A DNA stretch of 59,613 nt from Nostocales cyanobacterium LEGE 12452 (GCA_015206945.1 JADEXV010000015.1:1-59613), one strand, 5' to 3'; positions 19,488-29,367 are shown, counted from the stretch's first letter. Numbers and translations: made by a program. Notes: generated from the letters alone by a model not told the origin.

Positions 19488-20207
19488 TTAAGACGCTGAT
19501 TGAGATAGTAACTCGTCTAGCCAATTTTCGAGTTGTAAACGTAAGCGACAACCAGGAATATCCTTATCGTTGTCCATATAGGGTAGTTGAGTAAGGGCAC
19601 GACGATAATCAGCGATCGCACAATTCCAGTCGCCCCAAAGATGGTAAGTCCTGCCGCGTTCAGCCCAGATATGACCTTCTAGTTGACCGAAAAGCAGTGC
19701 TACCTCAAAATTCTCAATTGCCACCTCATATTGCCCCAAATCACGCCAGGTAATGCCTCGGTTAATCCACGCCCGGACATGGTGAGGTTTCAAATCAATC
19801 GCTTGATCGTAGTCAGCAAGTGCTACTGCTAATTCTCCACAAGCCGCGTAGTAATTTGCCCGATTATTATAAGCACTAGCCAAATAGGGATTAAGTTTAA
19901 GGGCGGTGTTGTAGTCGGAAAGCGCTTTTTGCCTTTCGCCACTTTGAAAATAAATTAGCCCCCGGTTGTTGTAATCAACGGCATTGTGGGGGTGGCGGCA
20001 GATTAGTTGGGTTAAAAGTGCGATCGCTTCAGCATAATCTCCTTGTTGAGCCAACCTCAAAGCACAAGAGCGTAAGTCGCTATCCCCGAAACTACATTTG
20101 CTACGATCGCTTTTTCTTTGCTCCTTAAGTTTGCTTGTAGTATTTAGAACATACTTGTATTGGTTACTTTGCTGGTCATCGTCAGCTAAAAATGAGTGAA
20201 TATTCAT
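19488..20207 (-). CDS. TPR-repeat protein
   Basis: A 239-residue protein with about five tetratricopeptide repeats between residues ~45 and 215 (e.g. AVDYNNRGLIYFQSGERQKA, then AYNNRANYYAACGELAVALA, then AWINRGITWRDLGQYEVAIE). The 45-residue N-terminus is polar. No signal peptide or catalytic domain is visible. TPR proteins are protein-interaction scaffolds; the partner is unknown. It converges with the small membrane protein gene upstream. Confidence 0.85.
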   Translation of the reverse strand: MNIHSFLADDDQQSNQYKYVLNTTSKLKEQRKSDRSKCSFGDSDLRSCALRLAQQGDYAEAIALLTQLICRHPHNAVDYNNRGLIYFQSGERQKALSDYNTALKLNPYLASAYNNRANYYAACGELAVALADYDQAIDLKPHHVRAWINRGITWRDLGQYEVAIENFEVALLFGQLEGHIWAERGRTYHLWGDWNCAIADYRRALTQLPYMDNDKDIPGCRLRLQLENWLDELLSQSAS

Positions 20208-20732
20208 CTTTCCCTGCTTGAAATACCTGCTTTGTTAAATAAAATTCTAATTTTTTAACACTGGTAGTTTTACTCCTGTGTCTATTCTCAGGGTATTTAT
20301 GGTTACTTTAAAGCCATCTTAAGACTGAGATTTAAACTACTCATATCAGTAGAAATCTACCCCTTAAATAAACAATTTCTCCTCAAACCTATTTATAGAT
20401 ACTTGATCCCAAAGGCAAATTCCAGAAATAACAAACGTTAAATCTCAAAGACTAGTTAAGTAGTGAGAGCAGCAAATTGGTAGAATGCCAACAAGCCATT
20501 CGTTAAAGAGGGGATGAAGACTTGGGAGCAAGGGACATAAGGGAGATGAGAAAGACAAGGGAAATAAGAATGCCCAATACCCTTCAGGAGTGCTGAGTGC
20601 TGAGTGCTGAGTGCTGAGTTGTGAATCTCACTTATTTACTCGGAACTCGGAACTCGGAACTGTTTCGCCCAATGCCCAATGCCCCATATCCCATTCCCTA
20701 AATTCAATTTTTAAGTTTTGAGAAATTTCCCG
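20208..20732. other. Intergenic region with short tandem repeats
   Basis: No gene seen. Positions ~20583-20660 hold tandem copies of GTGCTGA and CGGAACT heptamers (short tandem repeats common in heterocystous cyanobacteria), followed by a CCCAATGCC-type repeat. Confidence 0.6.
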
Positions 20733-21197
20733 ATGACAACTGCAATTTCCTATTCCAATGCCCCTGATTTAACAACTGATGATTACATTGTGATCGGCTT
20801 GGCAACCTGCTTCGTCAAAGAAGATGGAGAAGTTTATCAAATCGAAGTTATAGAACCGATTCCCTCTGCGGCTTTGGAAGCGCTGTTAAAGGGCATTCCT
20901 ACCTCCTATAAGCTGGCTCATGCCACAACTTTGGGATCTGTGCTGGATGGCGATTCACAATTGCTGCCAGATGGCTTCCCAGAGTCGGCTCAGTTTGGAG
21001 AAGAATTTGTGCCACGGGCATTTGCAGCAGCTCGTACCTACAAGCGTCGTGAATCTGCAAAATCTCTGATTCCTTTGGGTACAAACTACACTGAATTTAA
21101 ATATTCCATTGAGAGGAAAAGGGTTTTAAACGCCGCTAGAGTTGTCACCAAAGAAGACAATATTAAACAGCATTCTCACACTCACAAAGTTCTTTAA
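20733..21197 (+). CDS. Conserved cyanobacterial protein of unknown function
   Basis: A 154-residue soluble protein. The N-terminal two thirds (TDDYIVIGLATCFVKEDGEV, EPIPSAALEALLKGIPTSYK, AHATTLGSVL) looks like a compact conserved domain. The tail is basic and polar. I do not recognise a characterised family. The ATG at 20733 is preferred to the in-frame TTG at 20718. No operon partner: the next genes run on the opposite strand. Confidence 0.7.
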   Translation: MTTAISYSNAPDLTTDDYIVIGLATCFVKEDGEVYQIEVIEPIPSAALEALLKGIPTSYKLAHATTLGSVLDGDSQLLPDGFPESAQFGEEFVPRAFAAARTYKRRESAKSLIPLGTNYTEFKYSIERKRVLNAARVVTKEDNIKQHSHTHKVL

Positions 21198-21396
21198 GTA
21201 ATTATGGTGACATACTCCTACACTGACTCTTCTCTACGAGAGGCTTCGCCAACGATTACAGTGTAGGCTTCTCTTCCAATCCGGCTATTGCTTAGGAGGC
21301 GACCAGCTTTAAGAACGGGATGCCCCACCGCTCTATTTTTTATATTTATCGCTGCATTGTGCGGCATAAATATCAATGGAAAATTTACAGCAGGAA

Positions 21397-22548
21397 TTAT
21401 TGTAATTGATTGCGGAATTGACGAATACTCAGAAATGTTAAAATCACCGCAAAACCTATTAAAACTAGTACCTGAAACCACAAAATTTCAATACCAACAC
21501 CTTTGAGTAAAACTGCCCGACAAACTTCCACAAAATAACGTAAGGGGTCTAAATAACTAAGCAATTGAATAAAGTAAGGCATAGTAGAAGTAGGACTAGG
21601 CGCACCAGAAAGAAGAATCAAGCATGGGATAATAAAGAAGGCCAATAATTGTGCTTGTTGTTCACTTTTGGCGAATGCTCCTAAAAATATGCCAATACTA
21701 ATGCTTACCCAAAAATACAATACTGCTATGCACAGAAATTCTAGAAAATTACCTTGAAATGGGAGATTAAAAACTATTCTTCCTACGGTTAAAGCAACGA
21801 AAACATCAAATGTGAGTAATAGTAAAAGTGGAGCAATTTTAGCGAGAATGATTTCTGTACTAGAAGCTGGTGTCATTAGTAATTGTTCTAGCGTACCTAC
21901 TTCTTTTTCACGCACGACTAGGGATGATGCAGCCTGAGAACCAACCACCGTCAGTAATACACCAATCATCCCAGGAACGATAAACCAAGCACTTTTTAAT
22001 CCTGGATTGTAGAGGATAGAAGTTTGAATTTGGGCTTGTCGAGATTGTAGTTTTGATGATGGTTGTTGTAAATAGCGGGAATTATAATCATTAATTAATT
22101 CATTAATATAACTAGAAGCAATCCGGGCTGTATTAGCGTCTACAGCATCATATAAAACTTGTACTGAAGCTGTATCTTTACGAACAACATCATTAGTAAA
22201 TTCGGTGGGAATCACAATTCCAACGGATAATTCACCAACGGCTAAACTATCTATCATTGATTGCTGATTAACATAGTTATCATTAACTACAAAAGCATTT
22301 GCTTGATGAAAAACCTCAATAAATTCCCGTGAAGCATTACTCTTGCTATAGTCGGTAATTCCAATTTTTAGATTATGGAGATTAGGATTAAATGCAAAAC
22401 CAAATAAGAGTAATAAGACAGTAGGCGAAACAACAATTGTAAAAACTAATTGGCGATTACGTAGCAATTGGAAAACTTCTTTGCAAAATAGCGCCCACAA
22501 TCGACTACCAAAAATGCTGTCTAATAAGTTAGTAAATATTGTTAGCAT
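21397..22548 (-). CDS. ABC-2 type permease (YbhR-like)
   Basis: A 383-residue integral membrane protein: an N-terminal helix (FTIVVSPTVLLLLFGFAFNP), a ~140-residue extracytoplasmic domain, and about five C-terminal helices including VVREKEVGTLEQLLMTPAS, the ABC-2 permease signature. It is the last gene of a five-gene efflux operon, starting immediately after the previous permease gene ends (no gap). The two permeases probably form a heterodimer driven by the double ATPase. The substrate is unknown; drugs or lipophilic cations are typical for the family. Confidence 0.88.
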   Translation of the reverse strand: MLTIFTNLLDSIFGSRLWALFCKEVFQLLRNRQLVFTIVVSPTVLLLLFGFAFNPNLHNLKIGITDYSKSNASREFIEVFHQANAFVVNDNYVNQQSMIDSLAVGELSVGIVIPTEFTNDVVRKDTASVQVLYDAVDANTARIASSYINELINDYNSRYLQQPSSKLQSRQAQIQTSILYNPGLKSAWFIVPGMIGVLLTVVGSQAASSLVVREKEVGTLEQLLMTPASSTEIILAKIAPLLLLLTFDVFVALTVGRIVFNLPFQGNFLEFLCIAVLYFWVSISIGIFLGAFAKSEQQAQLLAFFIIPCLILLSGAPSPTSTMPYFIQLLSYLDPLRYFVEVCRAVLLKGVGIEILWFQVLVLIGFAVILTFLSIRQFRNQLQ

Positions 22549-23670
22549 TTAAGTCTCCACTTGCATTTTTTGTAGTTTATTCCATGCCAGGAAAAAAAAT
22601 ATCATAGCTAGCAATCCTAAAGCTACTACTGCATACCAAATTGCAGACCAACCCATACCTCTAACGAAGGCATCACGTGTCAGCAAAATATAATATCGAG
22701 ATGGAACAATATTAGATATCCAGCGCAAAGCAAAAGGAATATTAGCAATGGGGTAGATAAAGCCAGACATTAACAGTGATAAAAGAAATGCAGAAATATT
22801 CACTGCTTCAATGACAACGCTTTGTGATTGAACATTGCTACCGATAAAAATACCCCAGAAAACACCACAAGCAATATATAGTGTGGAACCAACTAATAAA
22901 GGAGTGGGATCGCCTACGAACCTCAAACCAAATATAACTTGAGCGATCGCATTAACTAAAACAACCTCTACCATACCTACTAACCAATAGGCCGTTGCTT
23001 TGCCCAATAGGTACTCTATGCTGGTGAGGCTAGAGGCATAAACTTGGACAATTGTACCTTGCTCTCGTTCTCTGGCTGTTGCTAAACCGGCTAGTAATGG
23101 TGGAAATAACGTTAAAGCGATCGCGATCGCACCAGGGCCAATATATTTTAAATTTTTTAAGCCAGGGTTATACCAAAAACGCGATCGCACATCCAGTGCC
23201 ACAGGAGGGGGTTGATTGTGCAGATTTCCAACAAAAGCATTGGTAACAGCTTTAGCATAACCCCTGGCAATATTAGCAGTATTGGCATCGCTACCATCAA
23301 TTAAGGCTTGAACTGTGGCAATACTTCCTCGCCTTAGTAAGTCACGGGAAAAATCAGGAGGGATAATTAAGCCAATGGTGGCTTCACCCCGATCTAACAT
23401 TTGGGAAACTTTGATGTTTGATCCTTGGCTAACAACATGAAATTTTTGGGTGCGTTCAAAAGTAGCAATATACTCCCGACTGGTAGGAGTTAAATCTAAA
23501 TCTTGGACAGCAAGGTTAATTTTGTTAATTTCCAGCGATACAGCAAATCCAAACAACAGCAATAATAAGATTGGTAATGCCAAAGCCAAAGCCACAGTGA
23601 GGCGATCGCGTCTTAACTGTCGTAGTTCTTTCAGAGTTTGGGCAAATATACGTTTTAATCTCACCATCAA
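22549..23670 (-). CDS. ABC-2 type permease (YbhS-like)
   Basis: A 373-residue paralogue of the next permease: helix VALALALPILLLLLFGFAVS, large external loop, then LATAREREQGTIVQVYASSL (permease signature) and four to five C-terminal helices. The start ATG follows the ATPase gene after 136 bp filled by a heptamer repeat, so the operon may be interrupted or tuned there. It is the partner of the downstream permease. Confidence 0.88.
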   Translation of the reverse strand: MMVRLKRIFAQTLKELRQLRRDRLTVALALALPILLLLLFGFAVSLEINKINLAVQDLDLTPTSREYIATFERTQKFHVVSQGSNIKVSQMLDRGEATIGLIIPPDFSRDLLRRGSIATVQALIDGSDANTANIARGYAKAVTNAFVGNLHNQPPPVALDVRSRFWYNPGLKNLKYIGPGAIAIALTLFPPLLAGLATAREREQGTIVQVYASSLTSIEYLLGKATAYWLVGMVEVVLVNAIAQVIFGLRFVGDPTPLLVGSTLYIACGVFWGIFIGSNVQSQSVVIEAVNISAFLLSLLMSGFIYPIANIPFALRWISNIVPSRYYILLTRDAFVRGMGWSAIWYAVVALGLLAMIFFFLAWNKLQKMQVET

Positions 23671-23732
23671 TAATTCACCTCTTAAGAAATAAGGCAGACG
23701 GCAGAAGCCAGTACGTTGCCGGGGTGACTAAT

Positions 23733-23806
23733 AACCAATGATCAATAGCCAATGACCAATGACCAATGACCAATGACCAATGACCAATGACCAATGACCA
23801 ATGACC
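23733..23806. repeat. Heptameric short tandem repeat (CCAATGA)n
   Basis: About eight perfect CCAATGA units preceded by degenerate ones, ending at the stop codon of the ABC ATPase gene. Such short tandem heptamers are typical of filamentous cyanobacteria. No CRISPR-like spacers. Confidence 0.9.
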
Positions 23807-25795
23807 TTACTCATCCAGCACACTTAAACCACGTTGTTGTGCTTGCGCTACCACACTAATAAATACGTCTTCCAAAGAAAACTCGATTTCTCGGCAGTTG
23901 TGAACGAAAACACCCGCCTCAAATAACCAAGCTTGAATTTGGGGAATCTCTAGATCGGGACGATCGACAATAGTATGTAAACGAGAACCGAAAATCGAAA
24001 CTCGCCAATTTTCTAATTTCTGCTTGAGGAAATCCGAAGCTTTTTGCAAAGGTTCACATTCCCATTCCACCAGTTGTCCCGGTTGTTCGGCTTTGACTTG
24101 ACGTGGTGTACCTTGGGCAACAATTTCCCCCCCTACCATAAATCCGAGACGATGGCACTGTTCTGCCTCTTCTAAATAGTGAGTAGTTACTAAAATAGCC
24201 ATTCCTTCCTGAGCAAATTGATTAATTAGCCGCCAAAACTGCCTTCTTGCTAATGGATCAACCCCTGAAGTCGGCTCATCTAAAAACAAAACTTTGGGTT
24301 CATGCATGACTGCGGCACCAAAAGCTACTCTCTGCTTCCAACCCCCAGGTAAATCGGCAGTCAGTAGATTTCCCTTGCCAGCTAGATCGCTCATTTGCAA
24401 TACCCAGTCTTTTTTTGCACGCCGATAACGAAGAGGTATACCGTAAATACCGCAATAAAATTCTAGATTTTGTTCTATTGTCAGATCATCATAAAGAGTG
24501 AATTTCTGAGACATATAGCCGATACGTTGCCGGACTTTGGCACTTCGTAATTCACCCGTTTCTCCTGCCAAAGCCATACGTCCAGAACTGGCACTGAGTA
24601 AGCCACACAACATTTTAATTGTGGTTGTCTTACCTGCACCATTGGCACCTAATAAACCAAAGACTTCACCGTATTTAATTTCCAGATTGATTTGTTTGAC
24701 GGCGTGAAAGTTACCGAATATTTTACTGAGATTATTTGCCTTAATCGCAATGCCAGATGTGGATGCTGATTTTTGCAGCCGAGGATAAGCGATCGTGGGA
24801 ATATCGCCTTTGAGTTCCCGCAAACGAGCCACAAAGGTATTCTCTAAGGTTGGAGTATCAAGAACTAAACTTTCTAATTGCAATTGTTGTTGCTCTAAAA
24901 CAGATCGAATCCTCTGGCTTGCCTGTTTAGGTTGCGGTGTCAGCACATCCAGATGATCTCCGAAGCGTTGGACATCTGTAAGCACATCTTTAACATCCGT
25001 ATTTTGTTTTAAAATGTCTTCGGCTTGGTCTAGCTGGGCGATGGGAAGGAAAACTTCGATACGTTCCACGCCCAGACTTGCTTTTACTTGAGCGACTGTA
25101 TCACATTGCTGAATTTTACCTTCGTAGATTAAGGCAATACGCGAACAGCGTTCGGCTTCATCAAGATAGGGTGTTGCTACAACTGTAGTCATTGCTTCGG
25201 TAACAGCCAGTTGGGCGAGAATATCCCAAAATTCACGACGCGATACTGGATCTACACCTGTGGTAGGTTCATCTAATAGCAATATTTGTGGTTGATGAAT
25301 TAAGGCACAACAAAGCCCTAATTTTTGTTTCATCCCACCAGAAAGACGACCCGCTAAACGGTCTTGAAATCGTGCCAAATCCAACAAACCCAAGTAGTAT
25401 TTACTCCGCGTTTTAAAAGCTGCTTCACTAACTTCTCGTAAACCAGCAGCATAGCGGAGATTTTCCAGGACACTTAAATCTGGATAAAGGCTGAAGCGTT
25501 GGGTGAGGTAGCCCATTTGCAAACGCCGACTCCGGGGTTGGGAACCCAAGACCTCGACAATACCACTCGTTTGTGGCATGACTCCTGAGAGAATCTGAAA
25601 TGTTGTAGATTTGCCTGCGCCATCAGGGCCAATCAGTCCAAAAATTTCGCCTTGATAAATATCTAAATTAATACCATCTACAGCATTATGACTTTGTTGC
25701 CTGTAGCGATGTTGAAGATCGCGAATGGAAATAACACGGCTAAGAGTAGGCTGCAATGGCGATACAGATTCAGTTACAGTTTCATCCTTCATCAT
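23807..25795 (-). CDS. ABC transporter with two fused ATPase domains (YbhF-like)
   Basis: A 662-residue protein carrying two complete nucleotide-binding domains. NBD1 (~20-235): GLIGPDGAGKST, LSGGMKQKLGLC, ILLLDEPTTGVDP. NBD2 (~350-570): GLLGANGAGKTTT, a slightly unusual signature LPGGWKQRVAFG, and VLFLDEPTSGVDP. Each NBD is followed by a regulatory tail. It powers the two ABC-2 permeases encoded downstream. Its ATG overlaps the stop of the HlyD gene by 4 nt. The double-ATPase layout is that of E. coli YbhF. Confidence 0.92.
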   Translation of the reverse strand: MMKDETVTESVSPLQPTLSRVISIRDLQHRYRQQSHNAVDGINLDIYQGEIFGLIGPDGAGKSTTFQILSGVMPQTSGIVEVLGSQPRSRRLQMGYLTQRFSLYPDLSVLENLRYAAGLREVSEAAFKTRSKYYLGLLDLARFQDRLAGRLSGGMKQKLGLCCALIHQPQILLLDEPTTGVDPVSRREFWDILAQLAVTEAMTTVVATPYLDEAERCSRIALIYEGKIQQCDTVAQVKASLGVERIEVFLPIAQLDQAEDILKQNTDVKDVLTDVQRFGDHLDVLTPQPKQASQRIRSVLEQQQLQLESLVLDTPTLENTFVARLRELKGDIPTIAYPRLQKSASTSGIAIKANNLSKIFGNFHAVKQINLEIKYGEVFGLLGANGAGKTTTIKMLCGLLSASSGRMALAGETGELRSAKVRQRIGYMSQKFTLYDDLTIEQNLEFYCGIYGIPLRYRRAKKDWVLQMSDLAGKGNLLTADLPGGWKQRVAFGAAVMHEPKVLFLDEPTSGVDPLARRQFWRLINQFAQEGMAILVTTHYLEEAEQCHRLGFMVGGEIVAQGTPRQVKAEQPGQLVEWECEPLQKASDFLKQKLENWRVSIFGSRLHTIVDRPDLEIPQIQAWLFEAGVFVHNCREIEFSLEDVFISVVAQAQQRGLSVLDE

Positions 25796-27081
25796 TTAGA
25801 TGCCTGTGTTTGTGGCAACAAAATCCTCGCGTCAGCTGGCATACCTGGTTTGGCTATACCTTGGGGGTTTTTTAAAGTCAGTTCTACACCAAAGACTTGT
25901 TTAACTCGGTCTTCTTGAAAATAAATATTTTCTGGCGTAAAGCTGGCTTTGGGATCTACGCGAGTTACTGTTGCTTCTAGTGGTTGGTTGGTAAATCCAT
26001 CAAGTTCAATCTGTGCTTGTTGCCCTAGTTTGACTTTGGCAATTTCATTAGCGGGAACAAATCCACGCAAATACAATTGGTCGAGATTGACTAATGTCAA
26101 TAATGGCGCACCACCAGCAACTACTTCTCCTGGTTGTACAGAACGGGTAATTACATTACCAGCCATAGGACTATTCACAACCAAGTAATTCAATTGAGCT
26201 TCTATCTGAGCTTTAGCTGCTTGGGCGTTATATACTTCCTGTTGGGCTAAAGAAATGTTACTACGGGCTTGGGCGATTTGTCTTTGGATTTGTAATGCTG
26301 CTGTTGCTCGAATTGGTGTATTGCGTAGGGTTGCTTGGGCTTGTGTCAGCCTGCCTTGGGCGGCTTCAATTTGCTGACGCACAACCATCACTCTAGCTTC
26401 GACAGCTTCAGCTTGAGCGTCGTCTCGGTCTTGTTGTTGAGCTGATACCACACCTTGACTATATAAATTTCTCGTCCTGTTTTGTTCAGCTTGGGCTAGT
26501 TTTAAATTTGTCTGGGCTTCTACTAACTCAGATTTGGCTGCTGCTAAAGAATTTTTTGCCTCTAAAACTCGACCTTCGCTTTCTTGTTTGGCTTGCTGGG
26601 TAATGAGATTAGCTTGGTCTAATTCTGCTTGGAGAACTGGTATTTGCTGACGGGCGTGTTCTAAACGCTGTTTCTCAGCATTAATCCTTGCTTGGGTTCC
26701 CTGTAGTTGGGCGCGCAAATCTGTATCGTCAATCTTTACTAATAGCTGTCCTGGTTGAATAAAATCTCCTTCTCTGACCACAACTTCGCCAATTTTGCCA
26801 CCAGTCTTGCTAGAAATATCAGTTTCATAGCCTTCTATTCGACCACTAAGAAATAAACCGTTGGGCTGCGGTTTATATAAAAATTGACGATACCCTACGT
26901 ATCCTAAGCTGCCAAGAAGCGCGATCGCTGCTACAAAAATAATGGGTTTAACAATTTTGAGACGTGGTTTTTTGGGCTGTTGGGGAGGTAACTGGAGTTG
27001 AGGGTTGTCAATTTCAGCAGGTTGTATGGAACTACTGGGAGCTTGTTTGGAATTATAAGACTCATTTTCTGTTTCTAACAT
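25792..27081 (-). CDS. HlyD-family periplasmic adaptor (YbhG-like)
   Basis: A 429-residue membrane fusion protein: proline-rich cytosolic N-terminus, one membrane helix (PIIFVAAIALLGSLGYVGY, ~45-63), a lipoyl half (GKIGEVVVREGDFIQPGQLLVKID), a long coiled-coil hairpin (~115-290), the second lipoyl half (VNSPMAGNVITRSVQPGEVV) and beta-barrel domain. It links the inner-membrane pump to an outer-membrane channel. No TolC-like gene lies in this window. Confidence 0.92.
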   Translation of the reverse strand: MLETENESYNSKQAPSSSIQPAEIDNPQLQLPPQQPKKPRLKIVKPIIFVAAIALLGSLGYVGYRQFLYKPQPNGLFLSGRIEGYETDISSKTGGKIGEVVVREGDFIQPGQLLVKIDDTDLRAQLQGTQARINAEKQRLEHARQQIPVLQAELDQANLITQQAKQESEGRVLEAKNSLAAAKSELVEAQTNLKLAQAEQNRTRNLYSQGVVSAQQQDRDDAQAEAVEARVMVVRQQIEAAQGRLTQAQATLRNTPIRATAALQIQRQIAQARSNISLAQQEVYNAQAAKAQIEAQLNYLVVNSPMAGNVITRSVQPGEVVAGGAPLLTLVNLDQLYLRGFVPANEIAKVKLGQQAQIELDGFTNQPLEATVTRVDPKASFTPENIYFQEDRVKQVFGVELTLKNPQGIAKPGMPADARILLPQTQASK

Positions 27082-27141
27082 AAGGTATAAGGTATGGCTC
27101 TAAATTTATTAATTAAGACTATTGCCATCAAAATTAAATCT

Positions 27142-27732
27142 TTAATTTAGTTCTGGTTGTTCATGGGCAGACAGCAAAGCGATCGCTGCTTGACGAGCAT
27201 ACTCTACTGTGGTTAGGGCTGAAGTTCCCTCCATATTGACTGTAAAAATAGCTCCGCCAATTAAAAGCATCATCTGCTGTACGAAACTTTCCGGATTGCA
27301 GAGGTCTGCTTCCTGTACCAAATGGGTAATGTGAGCAAAAAGGATCTGTCTCGGTTCTACACAAAATTCATAGGCGGGATGTTGTATATCACCTAATTGA
27401 GCAGCTGCGGTACTAAAGGGACAACCATGAAACTCATGGATGACTAACCACTGTCCTAAAACATTAAAAATAGCTATTAGACGTTCTTTCGGGCTACCAT
27501 GATGCTGCTCTAAGGCTTGAGATAACCATTGCTGCCATTGTTCACTTCTGCGACGCATGACTTCGGTAATCAATTCATCCTTGGAGGCGAAATGATGGTA
27601 AAGAGTCGTTTTGGCAACATTAGATTTGGCTACTATCTCATCTACACCGACATTACGAATACCCTTTTGATAGAAAAGCGTGGTAGCAGTTGTTAATATT
27701 CGTTCCCGTGGTTCGGCTCTTATGAGTATCAT
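27142..27732 (-). CDS. TetR/AcrR-family regulator of the efflux operon
   Basis: A ~196-residue regulator: N-terminal TetR DNA-binding domain (RERILTTATTLFYQKGI, VGVDEIVAKSNVAKTTLYHHF) and a helical ligand domain. The ATG at 27732 is preferred over an upstream TTG at 27741, which would overlap the operator. It is the first gene of the operon (60 bp before the HlyD gene) and probably autorepresses. Equivalent position to CecR/YbiH in E. coli. Confidence 0.88.
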   Translation of the reverse strand: MILIRAEPRERILTTATTLFYQKGIRNVGVDEIVAKSNVAKTTLYHHFASKDELITEVMRRRSEQWQQWLSQALEQHHGSPKERLIAIFNVLGQWLVIHEFHGCPFSTAAAQLGDIQHPAYEFCVEPRQILFAHITHLVQEADLCNPESFVQQMMLLIGGAIFTVNMEGTSALTTVEYARQAAIALLSAHEQPELN

Positions 27733-27739
27733 AAAGTAC

Positions 27740-27759
27740 AATACCTACAGGTCTGTATT
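27740..27759. promoter_or_regulatory. Probable TetR operator palindrome
   Basis: Inverted repeat of the form AATAC-nn-AC-nn-GT-nn-GTATT, ending 8 bp before the ATG of the TetR gene. Size and symmetry fit a TetR-family operator. Binding is inferred, not shown. Confidence 0.6.
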
Positions 27760-28593
27760 CTAGAATTTATTATATGTCTAATCCTTTGGGTTTCGAGCAG
27801 TTACTACAAATCTATTAACAATGTAAAATCGCCCAGATTACTCTGCAAAACTTGTCTGCTCAACAGGCGTTGGCTTTGGTGTTGCTTCATTTGTGATCGT
27901 CTGTGCCCATTTTTCAGTAAACCAAAAAGTTTTTTATAAGCCTTACCATCTGGACATTTCAGCTAAAACCAGGGATATCAAAAAACCAACAATTTAAATT
28001 ACAGGTTTGTATTTACGATCAATCTGCGTTGGAACAGAATGAGCAGCATTAATGAGTTTAGCAAGCGATCGCATGGATGTCATTTATTAAGTAATGTAAC
28101 GATGAAACAATAATTTGAATAATCTGACAGTCTGCTACTGATATAGAAGTATATGAATTTCAATCAAAAAACATCTCTTATTTGTGTAATTTTAAGTATT
28201 GGAGACTGTGAAAAGGACGAAATTAATGGTTTTCTATAGAACCATAGACTACAAAATATCTGAGAATATACTTTTTTGAACGAAACAAATCTAAAAATAT
28301 AGATTCCCTTTAAAAAAGATGTTTGAAAAGTCCTCTTCTCGGTAGCAAAACGTTGTAAATCTTTCGAAATACCCTTGGGCAACTTTGATTCCGGTTCCTT
28401 CCTTTTTAAGAGGGTTAGGGAGTATCAATAAGTACCTAAAATTACAGCCAACCACTTTTCAAACAACCTCTAAGAAGTCTGGGATGCTATAGGAGGCTTT
28501 TTGATCTGAAAAACCATTGTGGCTTTTTAGGGAAAAATTGACGTGCTTAAGTAGAAAAAGTAATGATGAAATCAAGGTTCTTATTTGGCGATT
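27760..28593. other. Long intergenic region
   Basis: About 830 bp without a convincing gene. A 72-codon minus-strand frame (28164-28382) has no ribosome-binding site or recognisable domain. One GCGATCGC octamer. The last 200 bp would be the 5' region of the AraC-type regulator. Confidence 0.5.
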
Positions 28594-29367
28594 ATGAAGA
28601 AAATTCTGGTAATAGAAAATCACACTTCAACTCGTAATCTCTTTGTAGAAAACCTGCAAGCAAAAGGTTTTGATACGATAGATGCCGAAGATGGTCTAAT
28701 TGGTATGCATTTGGCAAAAGAACAGCTACCAGATTTGATAGTTAGTGAAGTTAAAACCCCTACGATTGATGGTGTTAGTATCCTCAAAAATCTCCGCCAT
28801 AACTCTGTTACAGCGACTATGCCAATGATTTTTGTCAGCGAACAAGGTAGTCGTGCTGATATCCGTAAGGCAATGGAATTAGGAGCAGATGATTATATTA
28901 CTAAACCTTGTCAAGTAGACGAATTATTGCGAGCGATCGCCACCTGTTTAACAAAAAGAGATATCCTTCGGCAAGAGTTAATTTTGCAGCATGAGAATCT
29001 CTCAAAAACACAATTATCTGATCAAGAAAACACCATTCAATCTGATTGCAAATTAAAAGAGGTTTTTCAATTTATCGAAAATAATTACTGTCACCCGATA
29101 AGTCTCAGTGATGTAGCCGCGGCAGTTGGTTATTCTGCGGCATATCTGACTAACTTTGTACGCAAGAAAACTGGTCAATCTATTCAAATGTGGATTATTC
29201 AACACCGGATGACAGCAGCACGTACCTTGTTACTGGAAACAGATAAAACAGTGGTATATATAGCCGCTAAAATAGGTTATCTTCATACAGTTCATTTTTG
29301 TCGTCAATTTCGTCAACATCATGGTAAAGCTCCTCAAGCTTGGAGAAAAGAACAATTAAATCGATAA
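28594..29367 (+). CDS. Receiver domain-AraC DNA-binding regulator with atypical receiver
   Basis: A 257-residue protein. Residues 1-120 form a CheY-like receiver and ~150-255 an AraC HTH pair (ISLSDVAAAVGYSAAYLTNFVRKKTG, VVYIAAKIGYLHTVHFCRQFR). The usual phospho-acceptor Asp is Glu52 (PDLIVSEVKTP). The acidic pair near the N-terminus is reduced to Glu8-Asn9. The conserved Ser (FVSEQ) and Lys (YITKP) are kept. Glu at this place can mimic a constant phosphorylated state, so the protein may be phosphorylation-independent (inference). It lies 444 bp upstream of the isonitrile cluster, same strand, and is a candidate pathway regulator. The ATG at 28594 directly precedes KKILVIEN. Confidence 0.88.
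   Translation: MKKILVIENHTSTRNLFVENLQAKGFDTIDAEDGLIGMHLAKEQLPDLIVSEVKTPTIDGVSILKNLRHNSVTATMPMIFVSEQGSRADIRKAMELGADDYITKPCQVDELLRAIATCLTKRDILRQELILQHENLSKTQLSDQENTIQSDCKLKEVFQFIENNYCHPISLSDVAAAVGYSAAYLTNFVRKKTGQSIQMWIIQHRMTAARTLLLETDKTVVYIAAKIGYLHTVHFCRQFRQHHGKAPQAWRKEQLNR

Noticed and set aside
21218-21481. Minus-strand frame with tail AVGHPVLKAGRLLSNS, looking like a transposase-type C-terminus
   Set aside because: Overlaps the end of the permease gene out of frame and the rest shows no transposase domain; at most a tiny remnant plus palindromic repeat.
23733-23806. Possible CRISPR array
   Set aside because: Units are 7 bp and contiguous with no spacers; a short tandem repeat instead.
28164-28382. 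72-codon minus-strand frame
   Set aside because: No recognisable motif, AT-rich intergenic region, no start signal.
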